A stretch of 6,716 bases of DNA from Promethearchaeota archaeon (GTDB lineage Archaea > Asgardarchaeota > Lokiarchaeia > Sigynarchaeales > MK-D1): assembly GCA_016839385.1 (NCBI GenBank), contig JAEOUK010000160.1:1-6716 (forward strand), read 5' to 3'. A model generated the notes under the pieces. The model saw nothing but the letters and a program-made list of their open reading frames with translations. It ran no database searches and was not told where the DNA came from. Numbering within the stretch: position 1 is the stretch's first letter; each line of letters begins with the position of its first letter. Shown in pieces: positions 1-5,287 of this stretch. Position numbers and translations under genes: made by a program.

Positions 1-432
1 AAAATAAAAGCGCTTAAAGCACTGGAAAGCGTAAAAATGGTGAAGTGGGCAGACCATTATCCTGCTCAATTATCAGGAGGACAACAACAACGTGTGGGTA
101 TTGCCCGTGCACTAGCTATGGAACCAGATGTAATTTTATTTGATGAGCCCACCTCAGCTTTGGATCCTGAACTAATTGGCGATGTGCTTCAAGTAATGTT
201 AGATATTGCAAAATCTGGCACCACAATGATAGTAGTCACTCACGAAATGGGATTTGCCAGAGCTGTTGCATCCGAAATGATCTTCCTTGGAGAGGGTGTT
301 ATATTGGAACGTGGGACACCCCAACATTTCTTCACTTCACCTAAATCCGAGCGTGTAAAAAAATTTCTGGAACAACTAGATATTTTGTATGGTGGACATG
401 AAAAGCTTTTAAAAATTTCTAATGGTGAATAA
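1..432 (+). CDS. Polar amino-acid ABC transporter, ATP-binding subunit (C-terminal part)
   Basis: Cytoplasmic ATPase of an amino-acid importer of the GlnQ/HisP/ArtP type; it hydrolyses ATP to drive the permease encoded next. The frame is open from base 1, so the gene is cut by the window edge and the ATG at 37 is internal. About 143 residues are present of a usual ~240; Walker A and the Q-loop must lie upstream. Visible in order are the ABC signature LSGGQQQR (codons from base 70), Walker B VILFDEP (130-150) with the catalytic Glu, the D-loop SALD just after it, and the H-loop His in VVTHEMGFA (codon 241-243). The C-terminus runs roughly 15-20 residues past the usual end of the family (tail ending in KISNGE). 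The permease starts 5 nt after the stop, so the two are one operon. Arginine is encoded by CGT in 4 of 5 cases, unlike genes further right. The exact substrate cannot be told; glutamine, arginine, histidine or cystine are all possible. Confidence 0.93.
   Translation, partial: KIKALKALESVKMVKWADHYPAQLSGGQQQRVGIARALAMEPDVILFDEPTSALDPELIGDVLQVMLDIAKSGTTMIVVTHEMGFARAVASEMIFLGEGVILERGTPQHFFTSPKSERVKKFLEQLDILYGGHEKLLKISNGE
424..428 (+). promoter_or_regulatory. Ribosome binding site of the permease inside the ATPase stop region
   Basis: GGTGA, complementary to the 16S rRNA 3' end, lies 9 nt before the permease ATG and is formed by the last Gly and Glu codons of the ATPase. Termination on the ATPase would place ribosomes next to the permease start, which fits translational coupling. 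The motif is short, so the call is moderate. Confidence 0.5.
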
Positions 433-437
433 AACAA

Positions 438-1196
438 ATGATATTTCAAGCTCAACCTAATCCATTTGAAGATTTTCTTAATGTTCTAGGATTTTGGGAT
501 CATCTTTTATCTGGCTTTATTACAATGATATGGCTCTATGGTTTGGCACTTGTAATGGGCTTTTTTCTAGGGCTTTTACTTGCCATTATGCGTCATTATG
601 GAGGCTCAATTTTTTCACGCGTTGCAATCGGATATATCGAAATTATACGTGGTACACCGTTGCTTGCACAGGTTTTACTCTTGTTTTACTTACCAACTAA
701 TCTAGGTCTTCCTATAACTGGATGGGATGTTGAATCTAATTTTATACTTTTCGGAAAAGATATTACAATTACTTTCTTTAACCAAGCTATACTTATCGGT
801 ATCATCGCATTAGGTCTTAATAGTGCGGCATATCAAGCAGAATACTTCCGTGGAGCTATTTTGTCTGTAGGGGAAGGACAAATAATAGCTGCCGAATCAA
901 TTGGTATGTCTCGATTAAGTGGAATCTATCATGTTGTGTTACCACAGGCTCTGCGTCGGGTGATCCCTTCATGGTCTAACGAAGCAGCTTATCTTCCAAA
1001 ATATACCGTAGTGGTTTATTTCATTGGAGTAAAAGAACTTTTTCGGGAGGGATATTTCATCATGACAAATCCACATATTTCAGTCACTCCACTCGCCATT
1101 TACATAGTTATTGCCCTTATATTTCTAGTTATGATCTCACTTATTTCCAAAGGATTAGATGTTCTCCATAAACGAACAGGAATTCCTGGGTTGTAA
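438..1196 (+). CDS. Polar amino-acid ABC transporter, permease subunit (GlnP/HisM family)
   Basis: Integral membrane subunit of the importer whose ATPase precedes it; 252 residues. The hydrophobic profile gives about five transmembrane helices, near residues 22-51, 63-88, 113-135, 187-204 and 215-240. The family motif YIEIIRGTPLLAQ (66-78) follows the first helix pair. The EAA loop that docks on the ATPase is at about 150-190, with invariant Gly156 and the LP pair at 168-169. The segment between helices 2 and 3 (about 88-112) is longer than in the ~220-residue E. coli GlnP type, giving a larger extracytoplasmic loop. ATG 438 is chosen because it is 5 nt after the ATPase stop and preceded by GGTGA. 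All nine arginines use CGN codons. The solute-binding protein expected for such importers is not in the window and may lie upstream. Only one permease gene is seen, so a homodimeric channel is possible. Confidence 0.93.
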   Translation: MIFQAQPNPFEDFLNVLGFWDHLLSGFITMIWLYGLALVMGFFLGLLLAIMRHYGGSIFSRVAIGYIEIIRGTPLLAQVLLLFYLPTNLGLPITGWDVESNFILFGKDITITFFNQAILIGIIALGLNSAAYQAEYFRGAILSVGEGQIIAAESIGMSRLSGIYHVVLPQALRRVIPSWSNEAAYLPKYTVVVYFIGVKELFREGYFIMTNPHISVTPLAIYIVIALIFLVMISLISKGLDVLHKRTGIPGL

Positions 1197-1236
1197 TAGA
1201 AATGGTTTTAAAAAAAAAATTGTGATCTTGATATGT

Positions 1237-1260
1237 AATATGAATTTTTTCCTTCATATT
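1237..1260. repeat. Perfect 8-bp inverted repeat, T-rich loop
   Basis: AATATGAA (1237-1244) is the exact reverse complement of TTCATATT (1253-1260), with an 8-nt loop TTTTTTCC between them. It lies 40 nt after the permease stop. It could be a weak hairpin at the transcript end or a regulator binding site. The all-AT arms are short enough that chance is a real alternative in this AT-rich gap. Confidence 0.4.
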
Positions 1261-1324
1261 TCTATTAAATTAAATAAATACTCTTGATTTTATTTTTTTC
1301 ACATAGTTCTCTAATTATTTTTTT
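1245..1324 (+). terminator. T-tract terminator region after the ABC genes
   Basis: Three + strand T runs lie here (T6 at 1245-1250, T7 at 1293-1299, T7 at 1318-1324), with no GC-rich stem before them. Archaeal RNA polymerase commonly terminates at such oligo-T stretches. They fit the end of the ABC transcript and separate it from the threonine aldolase gene. The rest of the 1197-1363 gap is AT-rich, including an A10 run at 1210-1219 and TATA-like sequence around 1264-1280. It holds no ORF. Confidence 0.45.
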
Positions 1325-1363
1325 GTATTATGGTTAATTATCATCGATTAAAATAATCATAAA

Positions 1364-2422
1364 ATGTTAAATATGAAAATCATCGATTTACGATCTGATA
1401 CGGTTACCAAACCATCTCCTGAAATGTGGGAATATGTAAAGTCAATGGATAATTCTCAACTTGGAGATGATGTGATTGGAGAAGATCCAACTGTGAATAA
1501 ATTAGAAGAAAAAGCTGCTGAACTATTCGGAAAAGAAGCTGCACTTTTCGTAACCTCGGGAACTCAGGGCAACTTAGTTTCGTTACTTTCGCAAACAAAA
1601 CCCGGAGATGAAATATTATTGGAGGAATTAAGCCACATCTATGGTCACGAAGTAGGGAGTGCTGCAAGGATCGGAGGATTGATGATTAGAACTTATCCTT
1701 CTAATAAAGGTGTTCCCTCCTTTGAATTTTTACAATCTTTAATTAGAAATAAGGAGGATATTCATGAACCACCATCATCGCTATTCTGCACTGAGAATAC
1801 TCATAATTACCATGGTGGAGCTATAATAGGTATCGATGTTTTAAGAAAAATGAAAGAATTTGCGTTCAATAACGATTTGAAGTTCCACTTAGATGGTGCA
1901 AGAATATTTAACGCAGCAGTCGGATTAAATGTACCTATATTTGAGATTGCTAAATATACCGATAGCGTAATGTTTTGTTTATCAAAAGGACTCTCGTGTC
2001 CTGTAGGATCAATTGTAGTGAGTTCCAAAGAAACTATAATTAAAGCAAGAAAGTTTCGGAAAATGCTTGGGGGAGGAATGCGTCAGGCTGGGATAATAGC
2101 TGCTTTTGGACTCCTTGCCTTAGAGTCTAAATGGATTAAAAGACTTGAGGAAGATCATAATAATGCAAAATTATTAGCACAAGGACTAAAAAATTTTGAA
2201 TTATCCTTAAAAGTGCATCCTACTGACACCAATATTGTGATTATTGAATTCTTAGATAAGATAAGAATTCTCAAAGTTATCACGGCTCTCAATAAGGCAG
2301 GAATCTTAGCTTATAACATTAGTAAAGAAAAAATTAGATTTGTAACTCATTATGGTATCAACGCAGATGACATTAACTATAGCATAGAGCGAATTGGGTC
2401 TATTTTAAAAGAAAATTTATAA
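1364..2422 (+). CDS. ltaE: Low-specificity L-threonine aldolase (PLP-dependent)
   Basis: Cytosolic fold-type I PLP enzyme that splits L-threonine or L-allo-threonine into glycine and acetaldehyde and may act on other beta-hydroxy amino acids. The 352 residues match the usual family length. Landmarks in order are the N-terminal IDLRSDTVTKP (6-16), the phosphate-cup motif SGTQGN (65-70), the PLP-stacking His91 in ELSHIYGHE, TENTHNYHGG (143-152), the PLP-pyridine Asp177 and Arg180 in HLDGAR, and the Schiff-base Lys208 in CLSKGLSCPVGS. A glycine-rich LGGGMRQAG follows at 235-243. All key residues are intact. ATG 1364 has no Shine-Dalgarno sequence before it; ATG 1373, three codons later, is an alternative that gives a start closer to many homologues. 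Arginine codons are mixed (9 AGA/AGG, 4 CGN). The crotonase gene follows after 50 nt on the same strand, but I see no metabolic link between them. Confidence 0.95.
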   Translation: MLNMKIIDLRSDTVTKPSPEMWEYVKSMDNSQLGDDVIGEDPTVNKLEEKAAELFGKEAALFVTSGTQGNLVSLLSQTKPGDEILLEELSHIYGHEVGSAARIGGLMIRTYPSNKGVPSFEFLQSLIRNKEDIHEPPSSLFCTENTHNYHGGAIIGIDVLRKMKEFAFNNDLKFHLDGARIFNAAVGLNVPIFEIAKYTDSVMFCLSKGLSCPVGSIVVSSKETIIKARKFRKMLGGGMRQAGIIAAFGLLALESKWIKRLEEDHNNAKLLAQGLKNFELSLKVHPTDTNIVIIEFLDKIRILKVITALNKAGILAYNISKEKIRFVTHYGINADDINYSIERIGSILKENL

Positions 2423-2452
2423 TATCCTCTAAAATTATTAAATTAGATATTG

Positions 2453-2458
2453 AAGGAG
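2453..2458 (+). promoter_or_regulatory. Shine-Dalgarno-like AAGGAG, long spacing
   Basis: AAGGAG ends 14 nt before ATG 2473, longer than the usual 5-9 nt. No other in-frame ATG, GTG or TTG lies closer to it, so ATG 2473 remains the best start. Its presence suggests translation as a downstream cistron or from a leadered transcript. Confidence 0.4.
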
Positions 2459-2472
2459 TAGAAACTATAAAA

Positions 2473-3294
2473 ATGAATATAGACGATTTTGAAGATATTT
2501 TATATGAGAAGGAAGAAAATGGTATTTGTACGATTACCATAAATAGACCTGAAAGAAGAAATGCGGTTACCTATGTTTCTTTCTTAGAAATTTTTACAGT
2601 TTTAGAGGATATAGAAAAAGATAAGGACGCAAAAGTCCTAATAATCACTGGAAATCCCGAGGGGAACGCATTCTCATCTGGTGGATATTTTGAACCAGAT
2701 TATTTTGAAAAGATACAAAAAGAGATTAGGATGGAAATAGATCTAATGGATATCGCGCAAAAAAAATTATGCTTGGCGCTCTGGAAATTTACTAAGCCAG
2801 TAATTGCTGCGATAAACGGATTAGCAATTGGCGGTGCTATTACAATGCCTTTATCTGGAGCGGATCTCATATATATTGCTAAGGATGCCTGGTTAGGATT
2901 TTATTTTTCTAAGAGAGCCATCATCCCTGAATTTAGTGCATCTTTTATGTTGCCTTTCCTAGTAGGGTTCCAGAAAGCAAAAGAAATATGTTTTTTTGGC
3001 GATAAAATAACGGCTCAGAAAGCATTTGAACTTGGTCTCGTGAATAAAATTTTACCTAAGGAAGAATTGATACCATACGCAAGAGATCAAGCATTGAGAT
3101 TAATTCCCCCTAGAGGACCGTCTCTATCCATAAAGCTAATGAAAAAAACAATGCACGCTTATTTCATTGATATCTTGGATAAAACCTTAGATTTAGAAAA
3201 CAAGGGTCTAAGAAAAGCATTTAGAACCAAGGATTTCAACGAATCCATGAGAGCTCTAAAAGAGAAAAGAAAGCCTATTTTTCTTGGAAGATAA
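2473..3294 (+). CDS. Crotonase-superfamily protein (enoyl-CoA hydratase/isomerase), isomerase-like active site
   Basis: Acts on a CoA thioester in the cytosol; 273 residues, the usual length. The first oxyanion-hole element is AFSSGGYF (66-73) and the second is GLAIGGAIT (116-124). RPERRNAV near the N-terminus and GDKITAQKAFELGLVN (176-191) are typical family segments, and the C-terminus ends in the usual basic KRKPIFLGR. By alignment with the motif pattern of rat enoyl-CoA hydratase, its two catalytic glutamates (GGGCE and QPE) are replaced by Thr124 and Phe145. However, Glu153 in KRAIIPEFSAS sits where enoyl-CoA isomerase-type (PECI/ECI-like) members carry their single acid. I therefore favour an isomerase or other non-hydratase reaction. 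It follows the threonine aldolase by 50 nt. All 13 arginines use AGA or AGG. The substrate is unknown. Confidence 0.88.
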   Translation: MNIDDFEDILYEKEENGICTITINRPERRNAVTYVSFLEIFTVLEDIEKDKDAKVLIITGNPEGNAFSSGGYFEPDYFEKIQKEIRMEIDLMDIAQKKLCLALWKFTKPVIAAINGLAIGGAITMPLSGADLIYIAKDAWLGFYFSKRAIIPEFSASFMLPFLVGFQKAKEICFFGDKITAQKAFELGLVNKILPKEELIPYARDQALRLIPPRGPSLSIKLMKKTMHAYFIDILDKTLDLENKGLRKAFRTKDFNESMRALKEKRKPIFLGR

Positions 3295-3418
3295 TTGAAT
3301 TACTATTTTTTCTCCAAAAAGACACCAAAAAAAGATTTGATAAGGTTTTTTTTTAAAATACTAAGATTCCAATCCTACAACTCTTTTTAAAAAATAAAAA
3401 AGTGAAAAAAATAAAAAA
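3295..3418. terminator. Convergent bidirectional terminator region
   Basis: This gap between two converging genes has no ORF. On the + strand there are T runs at 3306-3311 and 3346-3354 (nine T) serving the crotonase ending at 3294. On the - strand, A6-A7 runs at 3389-3394, 3396-3401, 3405-3411 and 3413-3418 read as successive T-tracts directly after the stop of the opposing crotonase. No GC-rich hairpin is visible, which fits archaeal oligo-T termination better than a bacterial intrinsic terminator. Confidence 0.6.
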
Positions 3419-4243
3419 CTACTTAAATCGCCATTTTGGTTTAGTTTTCTGCAATTTTGCGAGAGCGCCCGATACTGCATCTTTAGTTTGAAGTAATTGA
3501 GAACTTACTAAAGTTTCCAATTCAAGCCCAAAAGCTATGTCTTTACCATAACAATCGTCAATTAATTTCTTTGCCAATCCTACGGCAAGTGGTGCGCTAT
3601 CAATAAGCTCGTCAGAATACATTTTAATAATTGAATCTAATTCTTCTGGAGATTTTGCTACTCTATTGACGACTCCAAGCCTGTAAGCTTCGTTTCCGTC
3701 GAATTTTCTTCCTGTTAAAATAATATCCTTAGCATTTTGTATCCCACATAGTCTTACTGTTCTTATAGTCCCTCCCACATCTGGGTTCATTCCAATCTTT
3801 GTTTCTAGCATACTAAAAGTTGCGGAATTTAAGCAGAATCTAAAATCACAAGCAAGGGCTAACTCAAATGCCATACCAAAACAAAAACCGTTAATCTTTG
3901 CTATTACGGGTTTTTCCATTTTCTCAATTTTAGTAAAAATTGGGTGAATCCAAGTATTAGCGAAGTATCTAAAATTGCGAGGTATTCTTAAGTCCGGAAT
4001 TACGACCTCTGGATCTTTTTCTTGGCCTGTTAAAAAGTTCAAATCAATACCCGCACTAAAAAATTCATCCCCTCCTGTGATAATAACTACCCTAGTATCC
4101 GATCTTTCGATCTTATCTATAGCATTCTGAAGTCCTACCATTAAGTCATAATTAATTGCATTTTTCTTAGCTAATCTGTTCATCTTGATAGTAGTGATAG
4201 TTCCATCTTCGCTTTCCTCTATTAAAACTGTGTTTTCACTCAT
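3419..4243 (-). CDS. Enoyl-CoA hydratase/isomerase family protein (dienoyl-isomerase-like acid triad)
   Basis: Second crotonase of the window, 274 residues, only distantly similar to the one on the other strand. Oxyanion-hole elements are FFSAGIDL (61-68) and GFCFGMAFE (119-127). Both classical acids are present: Glu127 at the GGGCE position and Glu147 in FSMLE at the QPE position. Asp155 in GMNPDVGGT lies where dienoyl-CoA isomerases have their third acid. Hydration of a 2-enoyl-CoA or isomerisation of a dienoyl-CoA are both possible. The GGG of the second oxyanion element reads GMA, so Met124 replaces the usual Gly. It is the last gene of the leftward thiolase/DUF35 set, 68 nt after the second DUF35 gene, and may use its own promoter. 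ATG 4243 fits the usual N-terminus, but only a weak ribosome site (GATGAG) precedes it. Arginine codons are mostly AGA or AGG. Confidence 0.9.
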   Translation of the reverse strand: MSENTVLIEESEDGTITTIKMNRLAKKNAINYDLMVGLQNAIDKIERSDTRVVIITGGDEFFSAGIDLNFLTGQEKDPEVVIPDLRIPRNFRYFANTWIHPIFTKIEKMEKPVIAKINGFCFGMAFELALACDFRFCLNSATFSMLETKIGMNPDVGGTIRTVRLCGIQNAKDIILTGRKFDGNEAYRLGVVNRVAKSPEELDSIIKMYSDELIDSAPLAVGLAKKLIDDCYGKDIAFGLELETLVSSQLLQTKDAVSGALAKLQKTKPKWRFK

Positions 4244-4270
4244 AATTTCTCATCTTGTTAATGTTATTCA

Positions 4271-4300
4271 TTTTTTATAATATAATAATGGAAAAAAAAA
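4271..4300 (-). promoter_or_regulatory. Possible TATA-box promoter for the second crotonase, with upstream T-tract
   Basis: Read on the - strand, a T9 run (4300-4292) lies just after the second DUF35 stop. It is followed by a TATATTATAAAAAA-like element (about 4284-4271). An archaeal TATA box here would place the transcription start about 25 nt downstream, near 4253, giving a short leader of about 10 nt before ATG 4243. The T run could partly terminate the upstream operon. The whole gap is AT-rich, so the element may be fortuitous. Confidence 0.4.
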
Positions 4301-4311
4301 TGTATTGAATT

Positions 4312-4764
4312 TTATTTTATTGGTTCGAAATATTCGATATCTAATATTCTTTTTCTTGGGTTTTCTTTAAAAACAGCTCTTACTTTCATTCCTATCTTTA
4401 GTTTTTTTGGATCATTTTCTTTAATTATATGTACAAAGCCAGTATCTGAACCGTCGAGACTGATAATCCCATAAGCGAATGGTGGCTCTAAAGGCATAAT
4501 AGGAGTTGAATGTGTGACGACAGTAAATCCTTTAAGGATTCCTTTGTTTCCGATTTCAACCCACTCATCCATTTTTTCAAAACATTCAAAACATATCATT
4601 TTAGGAGGAACATATACCTTTTTGCATTTCGGACATTTAACTCCATATATTTTATTGTTTTTTCCGATTTCTGTTATGAAGCGTTCAACATATGCCCCCG
4701 CTGTATGCTTGTAGGGAACTTTAATCCTTCCTCGAAATACTTTTTTCTCAATATCATCTGTCAT
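4312..4764 (-). CDS. DUF35 protein: zinc ribbon plus OB fold, thiolase partner (second copy)
   Basis: Small non-catalytic partner of thiolase-fold enzymes; 150 residues. A helical N-terminus (about 20-38) leads into a rubredoxin-like zinc ribbon with Cys44, Cys47, Cys58 and Cys61 (CPKC and CFEC), then an OB-fold-like beta region (about 70-150) with GILKGFTVVTH and FAYGIISLDG. In archaea, a DUF35 protein bridges acetoacetyl-CoA thiolase and HMG-CoA synthase; in actinobacteria, DUF35 domains bind steroid side-chain enzymes such as Ltp2. By analogy this one probably binds one of the thiolase-like proteins upstream and helps hold the CoA substrate. It lies 15 nt after the first DUF35 gene, and the pair look like paralogues: shared PY at the start, NKKI-G-KCPKC-KV and the PP before the second Cys pair. 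A strong GAGGAGGA site 6 nt upstream fixes the start. Confidence 0.92.
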   Translation of the reverse strand: MTDDIEKKVFRGRIKVPYKHTAGAYVERFITEIGKNNKIYGVKCPKCKKVYVPPKMICFECFEKMDEWVEIGNKGILKGFTVVTHSTPIMPLEPPFAYGIISLDGSDTGFVHIIKENDPKKLKIGMKVRAVFKENPRKRILDIEYFEPIK

Positions 4765-4770
4765 TGTTTA

Positions 4771-4778
4771 TCCTCCTC
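4771..4778 (-). promoter_or_regulatory. Shine-Dalgarno site of the second DUF35 gene
   Basis: GAGGAGGA on the - strand ends 6 nt before ATG 4764. It lies within the 15-nt spacer after the first DUF35 stop, so it is separate from the preceding coding sequence. Confidence 0.75.
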
Positions 4779-4779
4779 T

Positions 4780-5274
4780 CTATTTTTCCTCCTTAATTAT
4801 TCTAAAATAAGGAATATCAGCTGATAAATCACCCTTACGTTCTTCATTGAATACAGCCTCGACTCGTTGTCCAATCTTCATATTATTCACATCTGTTTCA
4901 TCAACGAAATGCATTGTGTAGGTATCAGCTCCATCTAATTTGAATAATGCGTAACCATATGGAAAAGGGCGAATACCACCTGTTGAAGGATCAGTGAAAG
5001 GATAGTTAATAACTGTGAAACCCTCTAAAGTTCCTTTTGGAGGCAATTCTACCATATCCTTTAAAGTCATTTCAACCATACAATCCGCACAGACTGATCT
5101 TGGAGGAAAGTGAACTTTTTCACATTTTGGACACTTACTTCCTAGTATTTTTTTATTTTCTTTCAACTGTTCAAAAAATTTTACTGCAAGCTTCCCAACT
5201 GAATAACGATATGGCAAATCGGTTTTCCATTTAATTTCAAAATAATCTTTTTTCAATTTCCTGTTTTTACTCAT
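4780..5274 (-). CDS. DUF35 protein: zinc ribbon plus OB fold, thiolase partner (first copy)
   Basis: Partner subunit for a thiolase-fold enzyme; 164 residues. It opens with a lysine-rich segment, then a helical stretch (about 26-42). The zinc ribbon has Cys48, Cys51, Cys62 and Cys65 (CPKC and CADC), followed by the OB-fold-like region from about 75 with GTLEGFTVINY and FPYGYALFKLDGADT. All four cysteines are present, so the zinc site should be intact. Compared with its neighbour it has a longer N-terminus and a small insertion around FTDPSTGGIRPFPYG, suggesting a different partner or substrate. It starts 6 nt after the thiolase-like gene, the tightest link in the set apart from the thiolase pair. 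The thiolase stop codon is part of its ribosome site, so the two are probably made together and form a complex. The complex itself is inferred from known DUF35-thiolase pairs, not seen directly. Confidence 0.92.
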   Translation of the reverse strand: MSKNRKLKKDYFEIKWKTDLPYRYSVGKLAVKFFEQLKENKKILGSKCPKCEKVHFPPRSVCADCMVEMTLKDMVELPPKGTLEGFTVINYPFTDPSTGGIRPFPYGYALFKLDGADTYTMHFVDETDVNNMKIGQRVEAVFNEERKGDLSADIPYFRIIKEEK

Positions 5275-5280
5275 TTTTTT

Positions 5281-5287
5281 TCACCTC
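5281..5287 (-). promoter_or_regulatory. Shine-Dalgarno site containing the thiolase stop codon
   Basis: GAGGTGA on the - strand ends 6 nt before ATG 5274. Its last three bases, TGA, are the stop codon of the thiolase-like gene. A ribosome ending on the thiolase is therefore sitting on the start signal of the DUF35 gene, a sign of translational coupling. Confidence 0.8.

Noticed and set aside
37..432. A short 131-residue ATPase lacking Walker A, possibly a broken gene
   Set aside because: The frame is open from base 1 with family-like sequence before the ATG, so the missing N-terminus is a window-edge effect.
1364..3294. A shared pathway linking threonine aldolase and the crotonase, or linking the aldolase to a retro-aldolase thiolase
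   Set aside because: The only link is adjacency; one enzyme handles amino acids and the others CoA thioesters, and no connecting gene is visible.
3295..3418. A small RNA gene in the convergent gap
   Set aside because: Only homopolymeric A and T tracts are seen, with no stable stem-loop or promoter-like arrangement; termination explains it.
4510..4824. ORFs on the + strand opposite the DUF35 genes, and similar short ones opposite the thiolase and inside the aldolase and ABC genes
   Set aside because: They overlap strongly supported genes, have no ribosome sites or recognisable motifs, and have shadow-type composition.
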